A stretch of 34,746 nucleotides of DNA, from positions 145-34,890 of the forward strand of contig MGTJ01000162.1 of NCBI GenBank assembly GCA_001799395.1, written 5' to 3'. A model generated the notes under the pieces. It had not been told where the DNA came from, ran no database searches, and was given only the letters and a program-made list of their open reading frames with translations. Source of the DNA: Desulfobacterales bacterium RIFOXYA12_FULL_46_15 (lineage in GTDB: Bacteria; Desulfobacterota; Desulfobacteria; Desulfobacterales; Desulfobacteraceae). Each line of letters opens with the position of its first letter. Position 1 is the stretch's first letter. This document shows positions 6,657 through 15,099 of the stretch, in pieces. A program made the translations under genes and the position numbers.

Positions 6657-8225
6657 ATGAAAACAAGCCTTTTGTGTATTCGAAAATTCATATTTTTGAT
6701 CCTGCCGGTATTGTTCGCTTTGGGCCTGACCGTTCATGCAGAGACGCAAACCCATTCCAGCGTCAAGGGCGGATCAGACGCGATTCAGTGTACAATCCTG
6801 TTTTTTAATGACATCCACGGGCATCTCAAGCCTTTTCAGGCTAAGGAACAGGGACAGAAGATAGAAATGGGCGGGATCGCCCGGATAGCAGCTTTGGTTG
6901 AGAATATCCGTGCGGAAAATAATAAAAAAAATATTCCGACATTTTGCCTCCTGGCCGGGGATATTCTTCAGGGACCGCCCATGTCCACCGTTTTCAAGGG
7001 GGAGCCTGATGTAAAATGTTTTAATCAAATGGGAATCAATGCCATGACCATTGGGAACCATGAATTTGATTTCGGTCTGGACAATTTATTAAAGCTTAAG
7101 GATGCAGCGGCATTTCCGTTTCTCAGTGCCAATATCTATCTGAAAGCTACCGGGGAAAGGCTTTTTTGTCCCATGGTTGCAATACCCCTGGCACCAGGGA
7201 TTGATCTGAACATCATCGGGGTGACCACGAATGAACTTCTGTTTACCACTCACCCGAAGAACACCACTGATATCTACGTTCAGGACCCGGTGGAAGCAGT
7301 TCAGGCAGTATACCAGGCCGTGGAAGGAAAAGGGCCCGTGATCCTGCTGTCCCATAACAAGGCTGCCGAAGACAAAGCGATTGCCAGAAGATTACCCGGT
7401 CTCTTCGCCATTATCGGCGGACATGATCAGATTCTGCTGAATCCCCCTGGAATGGAAGGTTCCGTACCTATGTTCCAGGCCTTTGAAAAAGGAAAATATT
7501 TAGGACGGATTGACGCGATTGTGGACCCGTCCACCAAGCACGGTGAAATAACCCGATGGAATTACACGGCCATCACCCCGGAAATTCCGGAAAACACTGA
7601 AGTGGCTGCTGTTGTGATGGAGTATGACAATCAACTGGATAAGAAATTTCATGAAGTGATCGGGGAAGCTTTTGTTTATTTAAATGGTGACCGTGGGACG
7701 GTCCGGTATCAGGAGACCAACATGGGAAACCTGATCACGGACATAATGAAGAATTTCTCCGGTTCGGATATTGCCCTTCTGAACGCCGGAAGTATTCGAT
7801 CCGGCATTGACATAGGCCCCATCACCCTGGAGGAGGTTTATACGGCTTTCCCGTTTGAAAATGAACTGGTAGTGGTGAATATCTCAGGAGCGGATCTCCT
7901 GGCTGCCCTCACCCGCGCGGTCAAAGGAAGCCCGGCTGACGAAGACGGAGGATTCCTGCATGTTTCAGGGATGACCTTTAAGATAAAAAATGCCAGGCCC
8001 CTGGATATCATGATCAACGGCCTCCCGCTGGACCCTGCCGCCACATACCGTACTGCTGTTTCCGATTTTATAGCCGGCGGCGGTGACGGATATACCCTGT
8101 TCCGGGATAAAATCCCTTACCGATCCGGCTCCATGATCCGGGAACTCGTGGTCCAGGCCATCCGGAATCAGAAAGCCGTTTCACCGGCCACAGATGGCCG
8201 GATTGAGCGGCTGGACAAAATTTAG
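6657..8225 (+). CDS. Secreted 5'-nucleotidase / UshA-family metallophosphoesterase
   Basis: This periplasmic enzyme (522 aa) hydrolyses nucleotides or related phosphoesters to salvage nucleosides and phosphate. A signal peptide with a hydrophobic core at residues 10-25 ends near VHA-ET (28). The N-terminal metallophosphoesterase domain has NDIHGH (51-56), GD at 101-102, GNHEFDFG (133-140) and GGHD, which supply ligands for the two metals. The C-terminal substrate-binding domain has the family signature NAGSIRSGI and ends in the AGGGDGYTLF aromatic clamp. The length agrees with bacterial UshA proteins. The exact substrate (AMP, UDP-sugar or cyclic nucleotides) cannot be read from sequence. It is monocistronic; its stop lies 10 nt from the end of the convergent GNAT gene. 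Confidence 0.9.
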   Translation: MKTSLLCIRKFIFLILPVLFALGLTVHAETQTHSSVKGGSDAIQCTILFFNDIHGHLKPFQAKEQGQKIEMGGIARIAALVENIRAENNKKNIPTFCLLAGDILQGPPMSTVFKGEPDVKCFNQMGINAMTIGNHEFDFGLDNLLKLKDAAAFPFLSANIYLKATGERLFCPMVAIPLAPGIDLNIIGVTTNELLFTTHPKNTTDIYVQDPVEAVQAVYQAVEGKGPVILLSHNKAAEDKAIARRLPGLFAIIGGHDQILLNPPGMEGSVPMFQAFEKGKYLGRIDAIVDPSTKHGEITRWNYTAITPEIPENTEVAAVVMEYDNQLDKKFHEVIGEAFVYLNGDRGTVRYQETNMGNLITDIMKNFSGSDIALLNAGSIRSGIDIGPITLEEVYTAFPFENELVVVNISGADLLAALTRAVKGSPADEDGGFLHVSGMTFKIKNARPLDIMINGLPLDPAATYRTAVSDFIAGGGDGYTLFRDKIPYRSGSMIRELVVQAIRNQKAVSPATDGRIERLDKI

Positions 8226-8235
8226 CTGGACAGGT

Positions 8236-8787
8236 TTAAAATATGGTTTTCTTCATAGGTATGAAGTGGATAGCTACATCACCCGGGAGCTTATACTCCA
8301 AACGCTCTTCACCGATATAACCGCAAGCACGATAGAGTCTATGGCCGGGAAGCGTTGCAACCAACTCTGTGGAATGAAACCCATGTTCCAATGCCTCAGA
8401 TTCACACAATTCGATAAGACGGCGACCAATACCGAGCCTGGCCCAACCGGGTTTTACAAAAAACGCTCTAATTCTTGCAGATTCAGTATCGGGGTCAAGA
8501 AGTTCAGGCTGCCGGCCAGCCTGCCGGTCACCGCCAAAGAGCGTTTTCCTTTTGCTCCAGCCGCCACAGGCGATAATTTCAGATTGTGCTTCCACAACAA
8601 AATAGGTTTTGTCGTTAATAAGTGCGGTATCAAGGCCGAATGCACTGCCAAGGGCTGCATTTCTTTGAGATTCAGTGTAATCATTGCTGCCCAGGCCGTG
8701 GACGGATTCAACGATTATGGCCTTAATGGTTTCAATATCCGCAGATGTGGCTTTGCGGTAATTAAATTGAGATGATTTAGTATTCAT
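8236..8787 (-). CDS. GNAT-family N-acetyltransferase
   Basis: This is a predicted acetyl-CoA-dependent acetyltransferase of 183 aa. The GNAT fold is visible: an N-terminal helix region (ATSADIETIKAII), a central strand pair with VVEAQSEIIACGGW, then motif A with RAFFVKPGWARLGIGRRLIELCE, where R-x-x-G-I-G-R binds the CoA pyrophosphate, and motif B with ATLPGHRLYRACGY. The substrate is unknown. A stretch around residues 80-98 (KTLFGGDRQAG) is a loop insertion that is common in this subgroup. It stands alone between the nucleotidase and the pxp operon, and nothing in the context links it to either. Confidence 0.87.
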   Translation of the reverse strand: MNTKSSQFNYRKATSADIETIKAIIVESVHGLGSNDYTESQRNAALGSAFGLDTALINDKTYFVVEAQSEIIACGGWSKRKTLFGGDRQAGRQPELLDPDTESARIRAFFVKPGWARLGIGRRLIELCESEALEHGFHSTELVATLPGHRLYRACGYIGEERLEYKLPGDVAIHFIPMKKTIF

Positions 8788-8933
8788 ATTTTGTGATATA
8801 CCTTAACCAATAGTGTTTTTTTAATGGTCCAGCATTGCAAGAAATAGATCAGGATAAATCACTGAACATATATCCGGCAGTGCTGAACAGCTTGTTCCGG
8901 CGAGCAGGATTGATTCGGCGGCTTCCATGCGGA

Positions 8934-9881
8934 TTACAGGGCTTCAAGCCTTGTCTTGACGGCATGGAGCCTGTTTTTTTCATCAAGAATCAAGGCGTGG
9001 GCGGTTTTTAAATCGACACACTCAAACCAGAGGGTATCTCCCGGGGTGGTCTGGGCCACAAGAGGCAGGTCTGAGGAAATGACGGTGGCAATTTTGGCAT
9101 ACCCGCCCACGGTCTGCTCGACCAGGAGGATAATGGGCTGTTCATCAGCCGGGATCTGGATGCTGCCGGGCATGGAAGGCTCCGATACAATGCTTTTGGG
9201 CATGCCTTGTTTAATGGAGATGGGATTCCCCTGGAGCCGGTAGCCCATGCGGTCCGCTTTGACGGTGACACTATATTCGGATTGAAAAAGGGTTTTAAGA
9301 CCAGTATCAAAATATTCAGCCTGGGGTCCGGGGATGGCCCGGATGACAGCTTCGGACGGATACGCGGGAATGAAGGATTCCGGGATGGCCCGGACACGGG
9401 TTAATAACGGGAAATCCCCGGTTTCAAGCACATCCTCTTTTTGAAGGGGCCGTCCTTTAAAACCGCCTATTTTCCCGCCCACATAGGTGGAAAAGCTGCC
9501 CATAATTTCCGGAACCCTGATCCCGCCGCCAAAGGCCAGGTAAGCCCGGCACCCGGCCTGAACCTGGCCGATGGTGACAAGATCTCCGGGCCTGACCCGG
9601 ATGGAAGTCCATTGCTCCACCGGGCTATCATTGACACGGAGTCCCATTTTGGCCCCGGTCAGGGCAATGTCCATTTCTTTTTTGATTTCAAGGGAGGGCC
9701 CCATAACCGTCAGTTCCATGACCGGTGTATTGTCAGGGTTGCCCACCAGGAGATTTGCCAGAGTAAAGGCAAAGGCATCCAGAACGCCTGAAACAGGAAT
9801 GCCCATATTCTGGAATCCGAACCTGCCCCTGTCCTGGATGGTGGTATAACCTCCGGGAGAAATGACTTTTACGGCAGTCAT
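8934..9881 (-). CDS. pxpC: 5-oxoprolinase subunit C / biotin-dependent carboxyltransferase family (KipA-like)
   Basis: This 315-aa cytosolic protein is homologous to the KipA half of the urea-carboxylase carboxyltransferase domain. With PxpA and PxpB, family members hydrolyse 5-oxoproline to glutamate using ATP. The signature GGYTTIQDRGRFGFQNMG occurs near residue 10, followed by PVSGVLDAFAF, and FGGGIRVPEIMGS follows in the centre. ATG 9881 overlaps the pxpB stop by 4 nt (ATGA), with AGGAGG just upstream, so the two are coupled; an upstream in-frame extension to 10025 lies inside pxpB and is rejected. It is the last gene of the TRAP-pxp operon. Because biotin carboxylase and carrier genes lie in the same locus, a carboxyltransferase role remains open. 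Confidence 0.88.
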   Translation of the reverse strand: MTAVKVISPGGYTTIQDRGRFGFQNMGIPVSGVLDAFAFTLANLLVGNPDNTPVMELTVMGPSLEIKKEMDIALTGAKMGLRVNDSPVEQWTSIRVRPGDLVTIGQVQAGCRAYLAFGGGIRVPEIMGSFSTYVGGKIGGFKGRPLQKEDVLETGDFPLLTRVRAIPESFIPAYPSEAVIRAIPGPQAEYFDTGLKTLFQSEYSVTVKADRMGYRLQGNPISIKQGMPKSIVSEPSMPGSIQIPADEQPIILLVEQTVGGYAKIATVISSDLPLVAQTTPGDTLWFECVDLKTAHALILDEKNRLHAVKTRLEAL

Positions 9882-10588
9882 GACCTGTCCTCCTTTTCCT
9901 TTAGCCTTGCATATTCCTCCGGGGAAACGGGTATAAACCTGATCCAATCCCCAGCCTGGTAAAGAAAGGGGTTTTCCCGCCGGGGAGCAAACAGGGTCAA
10001 AGGGGTTCTTCCGATGATCTGCCATCCGCCCGGGCTGGCAATGGGATAAATACCGGTCTGGTTGTTGGCAATGCCCACAGACCCCTGGGGCACAACCATG
10101 CGGGGGGTTTTGAGCCGCGGGGTGAATAATTTTTCGTCCAGTCCGCCAAGAAAGGGAAACCCCGGGGTAAAGCCGACCATATAAATCAGATAATCCGGTG
10201 CAGCATGGCGCTTAATCACCTCTTCAGTGCTGAGACCCGCGGTTTTTGCAACCGTTTCTATATCAGGTCCAAATTCTTTGCCGTAACATACCGGGATGTC
10301 AACCCGTTTGAAGGGTCCGGCGTCTTCATCCAAAACAGCGGTGTCAAATTGCTCGATAAAGTTTACCAGTTTTTCTGGCCGGGTTTTCAGGGGCTCATAC
10401 ACCAGCAGCAAAGACCGGTAGGTGGGGATGATCTCAATCACCCCGTCCGGAGGTGTTTTTTTTACCGCTGCCGCCACAGATCTGACCCGGGCATTGACCG
10501 CTGGATCAATGCCTTCCCCGAATTCAACGATTAGGCCTGTGTCTCCTGCCAGGCGCCAGACCCATGGCATTTCTTGCTTTTTCCCCAT
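9878..10588 (-). CDS. pxpB: 5-oxoprolinase subunit B (KipI-like)
   Basis: This 236-residue cytosolic protein is the partner of PxpC and is homologous to the KipI half of the urea-carboxylase/allophanate carboxyltransferase domain. Family hallmarks are all present: IYMVGFTPGFPFLGGLDE, then VPQGSVGIANNQTGIYP and SPGGWQIIGRTPL. The N-terminal domain, with GDTGLIVEFG and PTYRSLLLVY, is also complete. It begins 2 nt after the pxpA stop and ends in a 4-nt overlap with pxpC, so the three are one translational unit. The Bacillus homologue KipI was first described as a kinase inhibitor; the metabolic role is the more general one. Confidence 0.9.
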   Translation of the reverse strand: MGKKQEMPWVWRLAGDTGLIVEFGEGIDPAVNARVRSVAAAVKKTPPDGVIEIIPTYRSLLLVYEPLKTRPEKLVNFIEQFDTAVLDEDAGPFKRVDIPVCYGKEFGPDIETVAKTAGLSTEEVIKRHAAPDYLIYMVGFTPGFPFLGGLDEKLFTPRLKTPRMVVPQGSVGIANNQTGIYPIASPGGWQIIGRTPLTLFAPRRENPFLYQAGDWIRFIPVSPEEYARLKEKEDRS

Positions 10589-10590
10589 GG

Positions 10591-11364
10591 TTAAAGCCTG
10601 TCTCCCACGGATTTTACGGTGATATTATGGGTTTCAAGGGTCTGCCGGATGGTTTTGACAAGATCGACGGCTTTGGGGTTGTCTCCGTGGACACACAGGG
10701 TCCGGACTTCAAGGGGCAGGCGGGTTCCGTCCACGGCTTTGACAAATCCGTCGGCCATGTCCAGGGCCCTTTTGGCCACCTGCGTTGGATCGGAAATGAC
10801 GGCGCCGGCCTCTTTTCTCGACAAAAGGGTCCCTTCCGGGGTATAGGCCCTGTCCGGGAAGGCTTCATAGACCACCCTCAGCCCCAGCTCTTCTCCGACC
10901 CGGCGCATGGTTTCCCCTTTTTTTCCGGCCAGGGCGACAAAATAAAGATCAGGGTCAAGACTCAGGATACCCTGGGCAATGGCCATGGCAATGGTTTTGT
11001 TTTCAACGGCATCCAGATAAAGGGCTCCATGGGGTTTGACGTAGGCCAGCCGAGTGCCGTGAACCTTGCAGAAGGCCATGAGGGCCCCCACCTGGAAAAT
11101 CAGGGATTGTTTGATTTCTTCATTGGTCAGGGCCATGCTCCGGCGGCCGAACCCCTGAAGATCCGGGTATCCGGGGTGGGCCCCGATGCTGACCTTGTTT
11201 TCAACAGCCAGCCGGACCGTTTTGTCCATGACCATGGGATCTCCGGCATGATAGCCGCAGGCAATATTGGCCGAACTGATATACTGCATCACGCTTGCAT
11301 CCATTCCAAGGGTATAAGCCCCGAAGCTCTCCCCCATATCACAGTTCAAATCAATGGTTTTCAT
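10591..11364 (-). CDS. pxpA: 5-oxoprolinase subunit A (LamB/YcsF family)
   Basis: This 257-aa protein of the LamB/YcsF family adopts a deacetylase-like barrel and is required for 5-oxoprolinase activity with PxpB and PxpC. Conserved segments are IDLNCDMGESFGAYTLG at the N-terminus, ANIACGYHAGDP (about 31-42), GAHPGYPDLQGFGRR, and VKPHGALY in the middle. The ATG at 11364 has AGGTGG 5 nt upstream; a GTG at 11373 would overlap that ribosome site and is less likely. It follows dctM by 19 nt and leads pxpBC. The context with a TRAP importer suggests that the substrate is taken up from outside rather than formed by cell turnover. Confidence 0.92.
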   Translation of the reverse strand: MKTIDLNCDMGESFGAYTLGMDASVMQYISSANIACGYHAGDPMVMDKTVRLAVENKVSIGAHPGYPDLQGFGRRSMALTNEEIKQSLIFQVGALMAFCKVHGTRLAYVKPHGALYLDAVENKTIAMAIAQGILSLDPDLYFVALAGKKGETMRRVGEELGLRVVYEAFPDRAYTPEGTLLSRKEAGAVISDPTQVAKRALDMADGFVKAVDGTRLPLEVRTLCVHGDNPKAVDLVKTIRQTLETHNITVKSVGDRL

Positions 11365-11383
11365 AATATCCACCTAAATGTGT

Positions 11384-12697
11384 TTATTGAGTTGTGGCCA
11401 TCAGTTCCGGCAGGTATAAGGCGATTTTGGGAAAAACCGTTAAAATCGCCGTGGTTAACAGCATCAGGAAAAAGAAGGGCAGGGCATATTTTGCGATTGT
11501 CATGATAGGCTCGCCGGTCAGCCCCTGTATGACAAAAAGGTTAAACCCCACGGGCGGGGTGATCTGGCTGATTTCCACCATGAGTACCAGGTAGATCCCG
11601 AACCAGATGGGGTCAAACCCGGCGGCCAGGACCATGGGAAGAGCAATGGGAAGGGTCATGACCACAATGGAAAACCCGTCCAGAAGACAGCCCAGTACAA
11701 TGTATACACAGCCCAGAAGAATCATCAGCATATAGGGTGACAGGTTCATCTGGGTGATGGACTGGGTGATGGCAGCAGGAATCCCCAGAAACCCCATGGT
11801 CCTGGATAAAAAGCCTGCGCCCACCACAATGAGCATGATCATGGCATTGGTTTTGACTGCCCCTTTCAGACATTCAAGGCAAATCCCAAAGGTCATCTGC
11901 TGGTTGAGAACGGCAAAAATGAATGCCCCCAGAACCCCGATGGCTGCAGCTTCCGTGGGAGTGGCAAACCCCCCGTAGATGCTGCCCAGTACTGCCAGGA
12001 TCAGGATCACAATGGGCGCAAGATCTTTGAGCCCGGAAATGCGGTCTGCCCAGGAATAGGTGTCCTGGGTCCTGGGCGCAATCTCCGGATTTCTGATGCC
12101 CCGGTAGATGATATAGACGCAATAGATCCCGGCCAGAAGCAGACCCGGCAGAATCCCGGCCATGAACATCTTTCCGATGGAAACTTCGGCCTGGATGGCA
12201 TAGACGATCATGATCAGGGAAGGCGGTATTAAAAACCCCAGGGTTCCGGCACCGGCCAGGGATCCCATGGAGAGGCTTTTGTCATATCCGAGTTTTTCAA
12301 ATTCCGCCAGGGTGATCCGTCCCACTGTGGCTGTCGTGGCCGCACTGGAACCGGATACGGCGGCAAAAAGCGTACAGGCCACGATATTCATGAGCAAAAG
12401 GCCGCCTGGAAGACGGTAGAGCCAGGGGACAAGCGCCCTGAACAGTTTTTCCGAAATCCCGGAGCGGTACAGGATCTCACCCATGAAGATAAACAGGGGA
12501 AGGGCCACATATTCCCATTTTTCAATGGTGGCCCACAAAGATGAGGCCATATTGTTGCCGGCCGGGAGGGAAGAAAAAAAAGTCATACCCACAAACCCGA
12601 CAATAAAAAGGGAAAAACCGACCCATACCCCTGCGGCCAGTGTTAAAAAAAGAACGCCAAAGATAATGACAGACATGAACAGGAATTCTGTTTCCAT
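11384..12697 (-). CDS. dctM: TRAP transporter large permease subunit (DctM type)
   Basis: This is the twelve-helix integral membrane subunit of a tripartite ATP-independent periplasmic importer, driving Na+- or H+-coupled uptake of an organic acid. The protein is 437 aa, normal for DctM. Typical stretches include GEILYRSGISEKLF, the hairpin region SGSSAATTATVGRITL, and GFLIPPSLIMIVYA. TPTEAAAIGVLGA and ITPPVGFNLFVIQG near the C-terminus complete the family pattern. Its ATG overlaps the dctQ stop by one base (TAATG), so the permease subunits are made together. It is followed closely by pxpA, which links transport to lactam or amide metabolism. Confidence 0.93.
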   Translation of the reverse strand: METEFLFMSVIIFGVLFLTLAAGVWVGFSLFIVGFVGMTFFSSLPAGNNMASSLWATIEKWEYVALPLFIFMGEILYRSGISEKLFRALVPWLYRLPGGLLLMNIVACTLFAAVSGSSAATTATVGRITLAEFEKLGYDKSLSMGSLAGAGTLGFLIPPSLIMIVYAIQAEVSIGKMFMAGILPGLLLAGIYCVYIIYRGIRNPEIAPRTQDTYSWADRISGLKDLAPIVILILAVLGSIYGGFATPTEAAAIGVLGAFIFAVLNQQMTFGICLECLKGAVKTNAMIMLIVVGAGFLSRTMGFLGIPAAITQSITQMNLSPYMLMILLGCVYIVLGCLLDGFSIVVMTLPIALPMVLAAGFDPIWFGIYLVLMVEISQITPPVGFNLFVIQGLTGEPIMTIAKYALPFFFLMLLTTAILTVFPKIALYLPELMATTQ

Positions 12698-13200
12698 TAC
12701 ACCACCTCCTCTTTGGTTTTGATGGCGGCAAAGGTCTTAAGGCTGGTGGCAAAGAGCTGGATAAAAAAACAGCCCGCCCCCGCGAGCATGACGGTCTGGG
12801 GAATCCATAAGGGCGTATTGGTCAGGGTTCCTGAGGTTGATTCATAACGGATGGCGGACTGGACCATTTTAAACAGATACCACCACAGATATCCCATGAA
12901 AATTGTTGTGATTGATGCTGAAATAAAGGTCGTAATTCTTGCCGCAAGCCCGGGCAGAAATCCCAGAACCAGGGTGATCCGGATATGGCCTTTTTCCCTG
13001 AGGCAATATCCTGCGCCCATGAAAATAATGGCGGCAAGGCCATAGGCGCTGTATTCGTCGGCTATCAGGGTTGTTTTTTCAAACAGGTTCCATAAAAAAA
13101 TTTCAATCAGAATCAGGAGGGTCATCAGCCCCAGGATGGCAGCGGAAACGGTTGCCATCCAGTCACTTAATCCATCGGAAAATTTTATAAGTTTATTCAT
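12697..13200 (-). CDS. dctQ: TRAP transporter small permease subunit (DctQ type)
   Basis: This is the four-helix small membrane subunit (167 aa) of the TRAP importer. Helices are predicted at about residues 14-34, 47-65, 86-110 and 130-155. The family signature is the region LIADEYSAYGLAAIIFMGAGYCLREKGHIR, with the polar E-x-x-x-Y and REKGHIR motif. It sits between the binding protein (27-nt gap) and dctM (1-nt overlap) in the usual P-Q-M order. Confidence 0.9.
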   Translation of the reverse strand: MNKLIKFSDGLSDWMATVSAAILGLMTLLILIEIFLWNLFEKTTLIADEYSAYGLAAIIFMGAGYCLREKGHIRITLVLGFLPGLAARITTFISASITTIFMGYLWWYLFKMVQSAIRYESTSGTLTNTPLWIPQTVMLAGAGCFFIQLFATSLKTFAAIKTKEEVV

Positions 13201-13227
13201 ATTATCACCCGGGCTTGAGATAAAGGG

Positions 13228-14217
13228 TTAACGGCCGGTTATCCTGTAATATTCCGTCAGGATTTTCTGGGCATCGGCTCCGGCTTTGGTGGCCCATTCA
13301 GCCCTTAATTTTTCGCCCACGGCATTGAGTTCGGAACGAAACTGTTTGCTCACAGGGCTTACGGTCATTCCGTTTCCAATCAGGGTAGCATGGCTTTTCC
13401 GGTCCATATCACCAGCCAGGTTCCACATTTCATCTTCCATTTGAGCAGCAATTTCCAGCACAACGACCTGGGTGTTTTTATCCAGCTTATTCCACGCATC
13501 CAGGTTGACGTTTATCATGTTGACAGGACCTACAATATTGATGGGGGTGAAAAATTTGAGTACTTCCCATGCCTTTGCATCCACACCTGAAACCGAAGAC
13601 GTATACATGGAATCCAGAAGACCTGCCTTCATGGCCGGATAGACTTCCGAGAAGGGCATTTTCCGGGCCGCAATACCCGTGGCTTCACCAAAGGTAAGGC
13701 CGGTGCCGTCGTATACCCTCATCTTGAGCCCTTTTAAATCAGATTCTGATTTTACGGGACGCTGGGTATAAATGCCGGAAAACGGCCACACAGATGTATA
13801 GAGAGTCATCTGGTTGAATTTTTTCAGGTTTTCTGCATACACCGGTTTTGCCAATTGATACAAAAGACGCTGTTCAAAGGTATTGGTGGAAATAAAAGGC
13901 TGGGCCGTCAATGCCAGTACCGGGGCATCCCCCTCCACCATGCCGGTGGGAATCTCGGCAACGGCCACCTGGCCTTCTGCAACGGATTTTAAAAGTTCAG
14001 GGCCCTTGAACCCGAGCGCTGCACCGGGATGGAGCACAATTGCCAATTCCCCGCCCGTGGCTTTGGCCACTTCATCTGCAAATTTTTGTGCCCCTTCGGT
14101 ATGGAAATTACCGGCAGGATAATTCAGGTGCAGATCCCATTTTGTCTTAGCCATGGCAGTGGAATAAAGTGATAAAGCAAACATCAAACCCGTTAATCCA
14201 ATTAACAATTTTTTCAT
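13228..14217 (-). CDS. dctP: TRAP transporter substrate-binding protein (DctP type)
   Basis: This is the periplasmic solute-binding component of the TRAP importer (329 aa). The signal peptide runs to about residue 23 (TAMA-KTKWD). The DctP fold is recognised from NYPAGNFHTEGAQKFADEV, the segment SDLKGLKMRVYDGTG with the conserved Arg that usually binds the substrate carboxylate, and GLLDSMYTSSVSG. This predicts a carboxylate ligand but not which one. A good AAGGAAGGGG ribosome site precedes the ATG at 14217. It is separated by 63 nt from the GntR regulator gene on the same strand, and that gap holds a TATAAT (14253 to 14248) that may give an extra promoter. Confidence 0.93.
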   Translation of the reverse strand: MKKLLIGLTGLMFALSLYSTAMAKTKWDLHLNYPAGNFHTEGAQKFADEVAKATGGELAIVLHPGAALGFKGPELLKSVAEGQVAVAEIPTGMVEGDAPVLALTAQPFISTNTFEQRLLYQLAKPVYAENLKKFNQMTLYTSVWPFSGIYTQRPVKSESDLKGLKMRVYDGTGLTFGEATGIAARKMPFSEVYPAMKAGLLDSMYTSSVSGVDAKAWEVLKFFTPINIVGPVNMINVNLDAWNKLDKNTQVVVLEIAAQMEDEMWNLAGDMDRKSHATLIGNGMTVSPVSKQFRSELNAVGEKLRAEWATKAGADAQKILTEYYRITGR

Positions 14218-14280
14218 TTTGGTTCCCCTTCCTTAGATTATGTTGATATTATAAGGCCTTCCAATCAAAGGTGCGTTTTT

Positions 14281-14973
14281 TTACAATGTCATAAAAATAA
14301 TGATCCTTTGTCTGAAAGTCTCAATGTGGTCCTGCAACAATTGTTTCAGCATTGGTTTATCTTTCCGGGCCAGGCTTTCGATGATCTGCTCATGTTCCTG
14401 TACAACGGATTTATAATGGAGTTCCAGTGATCTTGTCGGGCCTATGATATTGTTATAGGACAGGTAAGACAGCCTTTTGGCGTCTTTTCTCACATCATTC
14501 ACAGCCCGGATCAGGAACTCATTCCGGGAGCTTTGTGCAAAATTCATGTGAAATTCATGGTTTGCTTCCACCAGGTCAAAAACATTATTTGAAAAGATGG
14601 CTTTTTTAACTGCTTCATTTGAAACCTGCATTTTTTCGATAAAGGCTGAACAATCTTTCATTACGGCCACATCAGCGACGCCGAATTCAAAGAGATGCAT
14701 GCTTTCAAACATGGCTTTGGTATTCTGAAGCGTTATGGGTCTGACAATAACCCCTTTATTGGGTTGTGATTCAATCATGTTTTCACCCTGAAGCCGGACA
14801 AGGGCTTCACGGACAGGAGTTCTCCCGATTCCCAGTTCTTCTGCTATCAGGTTTTCTTCAAGATACTGGCCGGGTTGATATTCCAGGCAGATAATTTTTC
14901 TGACAATGGTCTCATATGCTATGACAGCCAAAGGTTGTTTCGGGATTTTCTGAATTTTTGCCAAAGCTGTCAT
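14281..14973 (-). CDS. GntR-family regulator with FCD ligand domain (FadR subfamily)
   Basis: This 230-aa transcriptional regulator probably responds to the imported acid or a product of it. The N-terminal winged helix-turn-helix spans about residues 18-78, with PGQYLEENLIAEELGIGRTPVREALVRL, the classic GntR recognition stretch. The all-helical FCD domain follows, with histidines in ANHEFH, VQEHEQI and LQDHIETF consistent with the metal-binding site of this domain, which often holds a carboxylate ligand. It lies at the centre of the locus: TRAP and pxp genes continue downstream on the same strand, and accB-accC-creatininase diverge from it. A long perfect palindrome lies in the intergenic region and is its most likely binding site. 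Repression lifted by ligand is typical for the subfamily. Confidence 0.92.
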   Translation of the reverse strand: MTALAKIQKIPKQPLAVIAYETIVRKIICLEYQPGQYLEENLIAEELGIGRTPVREALVRLQGENMIESQPNKGVIVRPITLQNTKAMFESMHLFEFGVADVAVMKDCSAFIEKMQVSNEAVKKAIFSNNVFDLVEANHEFHMNFAQSSRNEFLIRAVNDVRKDAKRLSYLSYNNIIGPTRSLELHYKSVVQEHEQIIESLARKDKPMLKQLLQDHIETFRQRIIIFMTL

Positions 14974-14989
14974 AGGGTGTACATCCTTT

Positions 14990-14995
14990 ATTATA
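14990..14995 (-). promoter_or_regulatory. Candidate -10 element of the GntR gene
   Basis: TATAAT reads on the minus strand from 14995 to 14990, about 17 nt before the regulator ATG. No convincing -35 is seen at 17 nt, and the region it would occupy overlaps the edge of the palindrome, so the promoter would be short and easily blocked. Confidence 0.4.
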
Positions 14996-15013
14996 TGGTT
15001 TTTAATGCTGATT

Positions 15014-15058
15014 AAAATATACTTGACATAGATTAAAAATATATGTCAAGTATATTTT
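15014..15058. promoter_or_regulatory. Perfect 17-bp inverted repeat, likely GntR operator
   Basis: The left arm at 15014-15030 is the exact reverse complement of the right arm at 15042-15058, with an 11-nt AT-rich spacer. Each arm holds the core ATACTTGACATA, so TTGACA occurs once on each strand. It lies midway between the divergent regulator and biotin-carrier genes, which is where an autoregulating GntR repressor controlling both directions would bind. Confidence 0.75.
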
Positions 15059-15067
15059 TAAAAATAT

Positions 15068-15073
15068 TATAAT
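15068..15073 (+). promoter_or_regulatory. -10 element of the accB-accC-creatininase operon
   Basis: A perfect TATAAT at 15068-15073 lies 26 nt before the accB ATG. The -35 region falls in the right arm of the palindrome (TGTCAA at 15044-15049, 18-nt spacing), so a bound regulator would compete with RNA polymerase. Confidence 0.55.
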
Positions 15074-15099
15074 GCTCAAACCTAAAAAAGGAGGGAATC

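Noticed and set aside
6478-6660. 60-aa frame upstream of the nucleotidase
   Set aside because: It contains the predicted TTGACA/TTATAT promoter, has no ribosome site and no recognisable protein.
8194-8775. 193-aa plus-strand open frame overlapping the ushA-type gene end
   Set aside because: Antisense to the GNAT gene, whose CoA-binding motif is clear.
8821-8928. 35-codon minus-strand frame just after pxpC (starts MEAAESILLAG)
   Set aside because: It begins 5 nt after the pxpC stop but has no ribosome site and no recognised family; it could be a truncated gene, but the support is too thin to list.
10564-11505. 313-aa plus-strand open frame
   Set aside because: It is the antisense shadow of pxpA, which has full family motifs. 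The long shadow reflects codon bias; its His/Gly/Phe-rich composition is typical of such frames.
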